DNA from: an uncultured Brevibacterium sp.
GTDB taxonomy: Bacteria > Actinomycetota > Actinomycetes > Actinomycetales > Brevibacteriaceae
Reading direction: 5' to 3'
Length of the DNA stretch: 17,201 bases
Assembly (NCBI GenBank): GCA_902489215.1
Contig: CABTZE010000028.1
Span: 1-17,201, forward strand
Shown here one piece after another: positions 14,775 through 17,201 of this stretch. Both the position numbers and the translations under genes were made by a program. The notes below the pieces were generated by a model. The model was given only the letters and a program-made list of their open reading frames with translations. It was not told the DNA's origin and did not search any database. Position 1 is the stretch's first letter. Every line of letters starts with the position of its first letter.

Positions 14775-14831
14775 GCAGACAGTCAGCGGACCGGACGGGC
14801 CGGCGCGCATCATCACCCTCAGACCGTCAGC
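14757..14831. repeat. Three 12-bp direct repeats upstream of secA
   Basis: CAGACCGTCAGC occurs at 14757-14768 and 14820-14831, and a one-mismatch copy CAGACAGTCAGC at 14776-14787. The first two are also preceded by the same GCG, giving 15-bp units that start 19 bases apart. The cluster covers the likely secA promoter and lies in the gap between secA and hpf. It may be a regulator binding array for secA, or chance similarity in a GC-rich gap. Confidence 0.45.
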
Positions 14832-14860
14832 ACCGACGCATTCCGACCACGAAAAGCAAA

Positions 14861-14892
14861 GCGCGGCGGATGCCGTGAGGCACCCGCCGCGC
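14861..14892 (-). terminator. Rho-independent terminator of hpf
   Basis: GCGCGGCGG-A-TGCC (14861-14874) pairs with GGCA-C-CCGCCGCGC (14879-14892) across a GTGA loop, with a single A/C mismatch inside the stem. On the minus strand it is followed by TTTGCTTTTC (14860-14851), a good T-rich tract. It lies 21 bases beyond the hpf stop and would separate the lpqB-comF-hpf message from secA. Confidence 0.85.
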
Positions 14893-14912
14893 CGCTTCTA
14901 CAGGGCTGAGGT

Positions 14913-15581
14913 TCAGCTGCTCTTGGAGTCATCCAGTGCGATCACACCGTAGCTCCAGCCGCGCCTGCGGTAGACAACAGACGGCTGCGAGGTGTCTTCG
15001 TCAATGAAGAGGTAGAAGTCGTGGCCGACCATTTCCATGCGGTTGAGAGCCTCTTCGATGCCGATCGGCTCAGCGGGGAAGGTCTTCTCGCGCAGCAGAA
15101 CCGGAGAATCGCCTTCGGCCTGGATGCGGCCGTTGGTCGGGTCGGATTCTTCGGCGTCGGCAGCGTCGTCGACTGCCAGCGCACTGTCTTCTTCCGCTCC
15201 GGCAGCTGCCGGAGCGTCGACAGCGGGCATGTCGGCGAATGCTTCACCTGTCGACTGGCGACGGTGACCGCCCTTGCGTGCGATCTTGCGGCGATCGCGT
15301 GCCCGGCGCAGACGCTCAAGGAGCTTCGCCCAAGCGAGGTCGAGTGCCGCGTACTTGTCAGAGGCGTGCGCTTCGGCGCGCAGAACCGCTCCCTTGCTGA
15401 ACACGGTGATTTCCACGCGGAACGCTTCGTCCGGACGACGCACGCTTTCTTCGTGGGTGATGTTGACTTCAACGGCCTGGGCATCAGGGCTGAGCTTTTC
15501 GGCCTTGGAGATCTTGTCCTCGATGTGAGTGCGGAAGCTGTCCGAGATCGCAAGACCGCGTCCCTTGACGACGATGTCCAT
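14913..15581 (-). CDS. hpf: Long-form ribosome hibernation-promoting factor
   Basis: A 222-residue protein with the two-domain long HPF layout. Residues 1-110 are the S30AE domain, which sits in the 30S decoding channel (MDIVVKGRGLAISDSFRTHIEDK at the start, basic RRARDRRKIARKGGHRR at about 91-108). An acidic linker of about 50 residues follows, then the C-terminal dimerisation domain (about 160-222) with EALNRMEMVGHDFYLFID and VVYRRRGWSYGVI. The long form joins two 70S ribosomes into inactive 100S particles in stationary phase. The ATG at 15581 has AAAGGAGAG with good spacing. A second in-frame ATG at 15632 overlaps the comF stop as TAATG and would add 17 residues, but has no clear ribosome-binding site. 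Transcription probably continues from comF. Confidence 0.95.
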   Translation of the reverse strand: MDIVVKGRGLAISDSFRTHIEDKISKAEKLSPDAQAVEVNITHEESVRRPDEAFRVEITVFSKGAVLRAEAHASDKYAALDLAWAKLLERLRRARDRRKIARKGGHRRQSTGEAFADMPAVDAPAAAGAEEDSALAVDDAADAEESDPTNGRIQAEGDSPVLLREKTFPAEPIGIEEALNRMEMVGHDFYLFIDEDTSQPSVVYRRRGWSYGVIALDDSKSS

Positions 15582-15631
15582 CGTACTCTCCTTTGACGTC
15601 GGGAAACCATCAAAAACGATGGTCACCTTCA

Positions 15632-16342
15632 TTAAACCGCATCCAGCTCGGGCTGACGAGAGCTGCCCCGTGCGATTCCGATAACCGCGAGTCCATCCGG
15701 CGTGCACCCCGCGTTCATGAGCGCCCGTGTCGATTCGGCACCCGTTGCCCCCGTGGTTGAAATGTCGTCGACGACGATCACCTTCGCCTGCCCGCTCCAC
15801 TTTCGCACCAGGTGAACGTGCTCGCGGGCGACGGCGTGCGTGCCTTCGACATTCGCCTTCCTCGCGGCACTGCCGAAGCCCACCTGATCGCGGTGACGGC
15901 TGACGGTGAGAACATCGGCGCACCCGGCCCGCAGACCGTCGGAGCGCAGCATCTGAACTGCCGATTCAGCCAATGCGGCAACGTGGTTGCCGCCTCTCCT
16001 GCGCACAGCGGACGGTGACGACGGCACCGGAACGAGGACCACCGGCTTGTCGTCAACCTGGCTGTTCTGCAGGGAATCGACGACGGCACGGGCCAGCAGA
16101 AGTCCCAGAACGGCCACGATGTCCCGTCTGCCGTCTTCTTTGTAGGACACAAGCACGTGCCGCAGCACTCCGTCGTACACGCCCGCCCCGCTGACCGGGA
16201 GGTGGCCGAAGCGCGGTTGGCTGCGCACGACGGGCCCGTCGAGAGCTTCGATGCAGTCGCCGCACAGCGACACGGTTTCGATCCCACAGCCGGCGCACAC
16301 GCGCGGCAGTAGCAGATCGGCGATGTCGGACAGCAGATTCAC
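15632..16342 (-). CDS. comF: ComF family phosphoribosyltransferase-like protein
   Basis: A 236-residue ComF/GntX-type protein. The N-terminal zinc finger has C16-x2-C19 and C27-x2-C30. The phosphoribosyltransferase-type core includes VPVPSSPSAVRRRGGNH and the PRPP-loop motif VIVVDDISTTGAT (188-200). In naturally competent bacteria ComF takes part in DNA uptake; in most actinobacteria its role is not established. Start: I prefer GTG at 16342, two bases after the lpqB stop, which gives VNLLSDIADLLLPRVCAGCG, a typical ComF opening. An ATG at 16396 is also in frame but would overlap lpqB by about 50 bases and give an untypical N-terminus. The ribosome-binding site is weak, so translation probably depends on coupling to lpqB. 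Confidence 0.92.
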   Translation of the reverse strand: MNLLSDIADLLLPRVCAGCGIETVSLCGDCIEALDGPVVRSQPRFGHLPVSGAGVYDGVLRHVLVSYKEDGRRDIVAVLGLLLARAVVDSLQNSQVDDKPVVLVPVPSSPSAVRRRGGNHVAALAESAVQMLRSDGLRAGCADVLTVSRHRDQVGFGSAARKANVEGTHAVAREHVHLVRKWSGQAKVIVVDDISTTGATGAESTRALMNAGCTPDGLAVIGIARGSSRQPELDAV

Positions 16343-16344
16343 GG

Positions 16345-17201
16345 TCAGCCCGGGTACATGGGGTTCCAGGCCTTTGCACCGACGATTCGCTGCCACGTCC
16401 CGGACGTGTACGTGTAGACATCGCCGTTCTCAGCCCCAACCCGCATACTGCCGAGGTCGCCGGCAGCTGAAATCGTCAGGCCGCCGGAAATCGCACCCAG
16501 GCCAACGGACGGCCCGCCGACCCACATGCGGTGTGCGCTTGCCGAAGCGTCATCCGCCGACAGGACCGCCAGATAGGATCCGCCGGCCCAGCTGAAGTCC
16601 GTGACCTGGTCGAATTTCTGCCCGACCGTCAGCGGCGCCCCGGTGGTCAGACGGTCGGGTTTACCTCCTCGGGAGCGTACGATTCCTGCGACGTCGATGC
16701 GGGTGCCGTCCGAGGCCGAGGACAGGACGGCCAGCCTGCTGCCTTCGCGGGAAACTGCGATTCGCTTGATGGTGCGGTCTTTGGCAAACGGCACCGCTAT
16801 CTTTACGAGTTCGCCGTTTTTGCCCACGGCGCGGATCTCAGCCGATTTGGCTTCGGCGGTGTAGACCCATTCAAAACGGTCAACGCTGACACCCACGAAG
16901 TCTTTTCCGGTGATGAGAGTTTCGACGTCTTTTTCCGCGCTGAAGCGCTCGATCTGCTTGCGGTTCTCGCTCGTGAAGTAGTGGGTGCGCCCGTTATAGG
17001 CCTGTGCGGGAAGGGCCTTGTCGGACACTTTCGGCGAGTTGGGAACCGGTTCGAAGGAATTTCCGCGAACCCGTGCGATCTTGCCGTCCGAAACCACGAC
17101 GGCAGCAGTGTCGACCGGCAGCTCGGCTGACACATCTGAGCCCGAGGTGATGTTCGACTGGGGTGTCTGCACGCGCACATCAGAGATCGAGGTGTTGGCC
17201 C
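16345..17201 (-). CDS. lpqB: Lipoprotein LpqB, C-terminal part (runs off the window)
   Basis: The frame is open to the window edge, so about 285 C-terminal residues are seen and the lipobox and GerMN domain are missing. The visible part is a WD40-like beta-propeller: repeated blades with small hydrophobic strands (AAVVVSDGKIARV, IKRIAVSREGSRLAVLSS, FSWAGGSYLAVLS) and a closing VYTYTSGTWQRIVGAKAWNPMYPG. In mycobacteria LpqB is an extracytoplasmic lipoprotein that interacts with the sensor kinase MtrB and modulates MtrAB signalling in cell-wall homeostasis; mtrB would be expected just upstream, outside the window. The assignment rests on the propeller pattern, the terminal motif and position before comF-hpf-secA. 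It likely shares a message with comF and hpf. Confidence 0.9.
   Translation of the reverse strand, partial: ANTSISDVRVQTPQSNITSGSDVSAELPVDTAAVVVSDGKIARVRGNSFEPVPNSPKVSDKALPAQAYNGRTHYFTSENRKQIERFSAEKDVETLITGKDFVGVSVDRFEWVYTAEAKSAEIRAVGKNGELVKIAVPFAKDRTIKRIAVSREGSRLAVLSSASDGTRIDVAGIVRSRGGKPDRLTTGAPLTVGQKFDQVTDFSWAGGSYLAVLSADDASASAHRMWVGGPSVGLGAISGGLTISAAGDLGSMRVGAENGDVYTYTSGTWQRIVGAKAWNPMYPG

Noticed and set aside
14696..14912. A small gene or riboswitch in the secA-hpf gap
   Set aside because: No open frame with a ribosome-binding site and no structured leader beyond the hpf terminator; the rest is explained by promoter and repeats.

Overview
The window reads as chromosomal core sequence from a high-GC Gram-positive bacterium (Actinomycetota). 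The evidence is a WhiB1-type iron-sulfur protein, a PdtaS-type histidine kinase, a 180-kDa-class NAD-dependent glutamate dehydrogenase, an Rv3235-like gene and the block lpqB-comF-hpf-secA. This matches the mycobacterial Rv3219-Rv3245c neighbourhood as I remember it, with local differences. GC content is high but not extreme, and the small accessory genes look like those of Micrococcales-type actinobacteria. I cannot name a genus. I see no insertion sequence, prophage, CRISPR array, tRNA or rRNA, and no gene-free stretch longer than about 300 bases; the longest gap is about 220 bases, upstream of secA.

Left part (1-6828): whiB1 on the + strand converges on a minus-strand pair, gdh then pdtaS, with a strong hairpin between them. 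The gdh stop and pdtaS start share four bases (ATGA), so a central nitrogen/carbon enzyme and a cytoplasmic sensor kinase appear to be translated from one message. A small DUF2505-type gene diverges from gdh and is probably leaderless.

Middle part (7379-11918): this is a set of small, poorly characterised actinobacterial genes. A minus-strand operon encodes a membrane-anchored SAF (CpaB-like) protein, a CpaE/MinD-like P-loop protein whose Walker A motif lacks both usual lysines, and a small DUF6912-like protein. Diverging from it is a 72-residue excisionase-type helix-turn-helix protein. Next come a possibly Sm-like hypothetical protein on the minus strand and a + strand pair: a membrane/proline-rich/LysM protein and an Rv3235-like protein. 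Both divergent promoter regions carry short direct repeats that look like operators.

Right part (11963-17201): a compound hairpin separates the Rv3235-like gene from secA. Further right are long-form hpf with its own terminator, comF, and the C-terminal part of lpqB, which runs off the window. lpqB, comF and hpf are closely packed and probably co-transcribed. Three copies of a 12-bp repeat lie over the likely secA promoter.

I do not see a clearly new defence or mobile system. The points most worth following are the SAF/P-loop/DUF6912/HTH/LysM/Rv3235 cluster as a possible envelope-linked module, the gdh-pdtaS coupling, the possible Sm-like protein and the three promoter repeat clusters.
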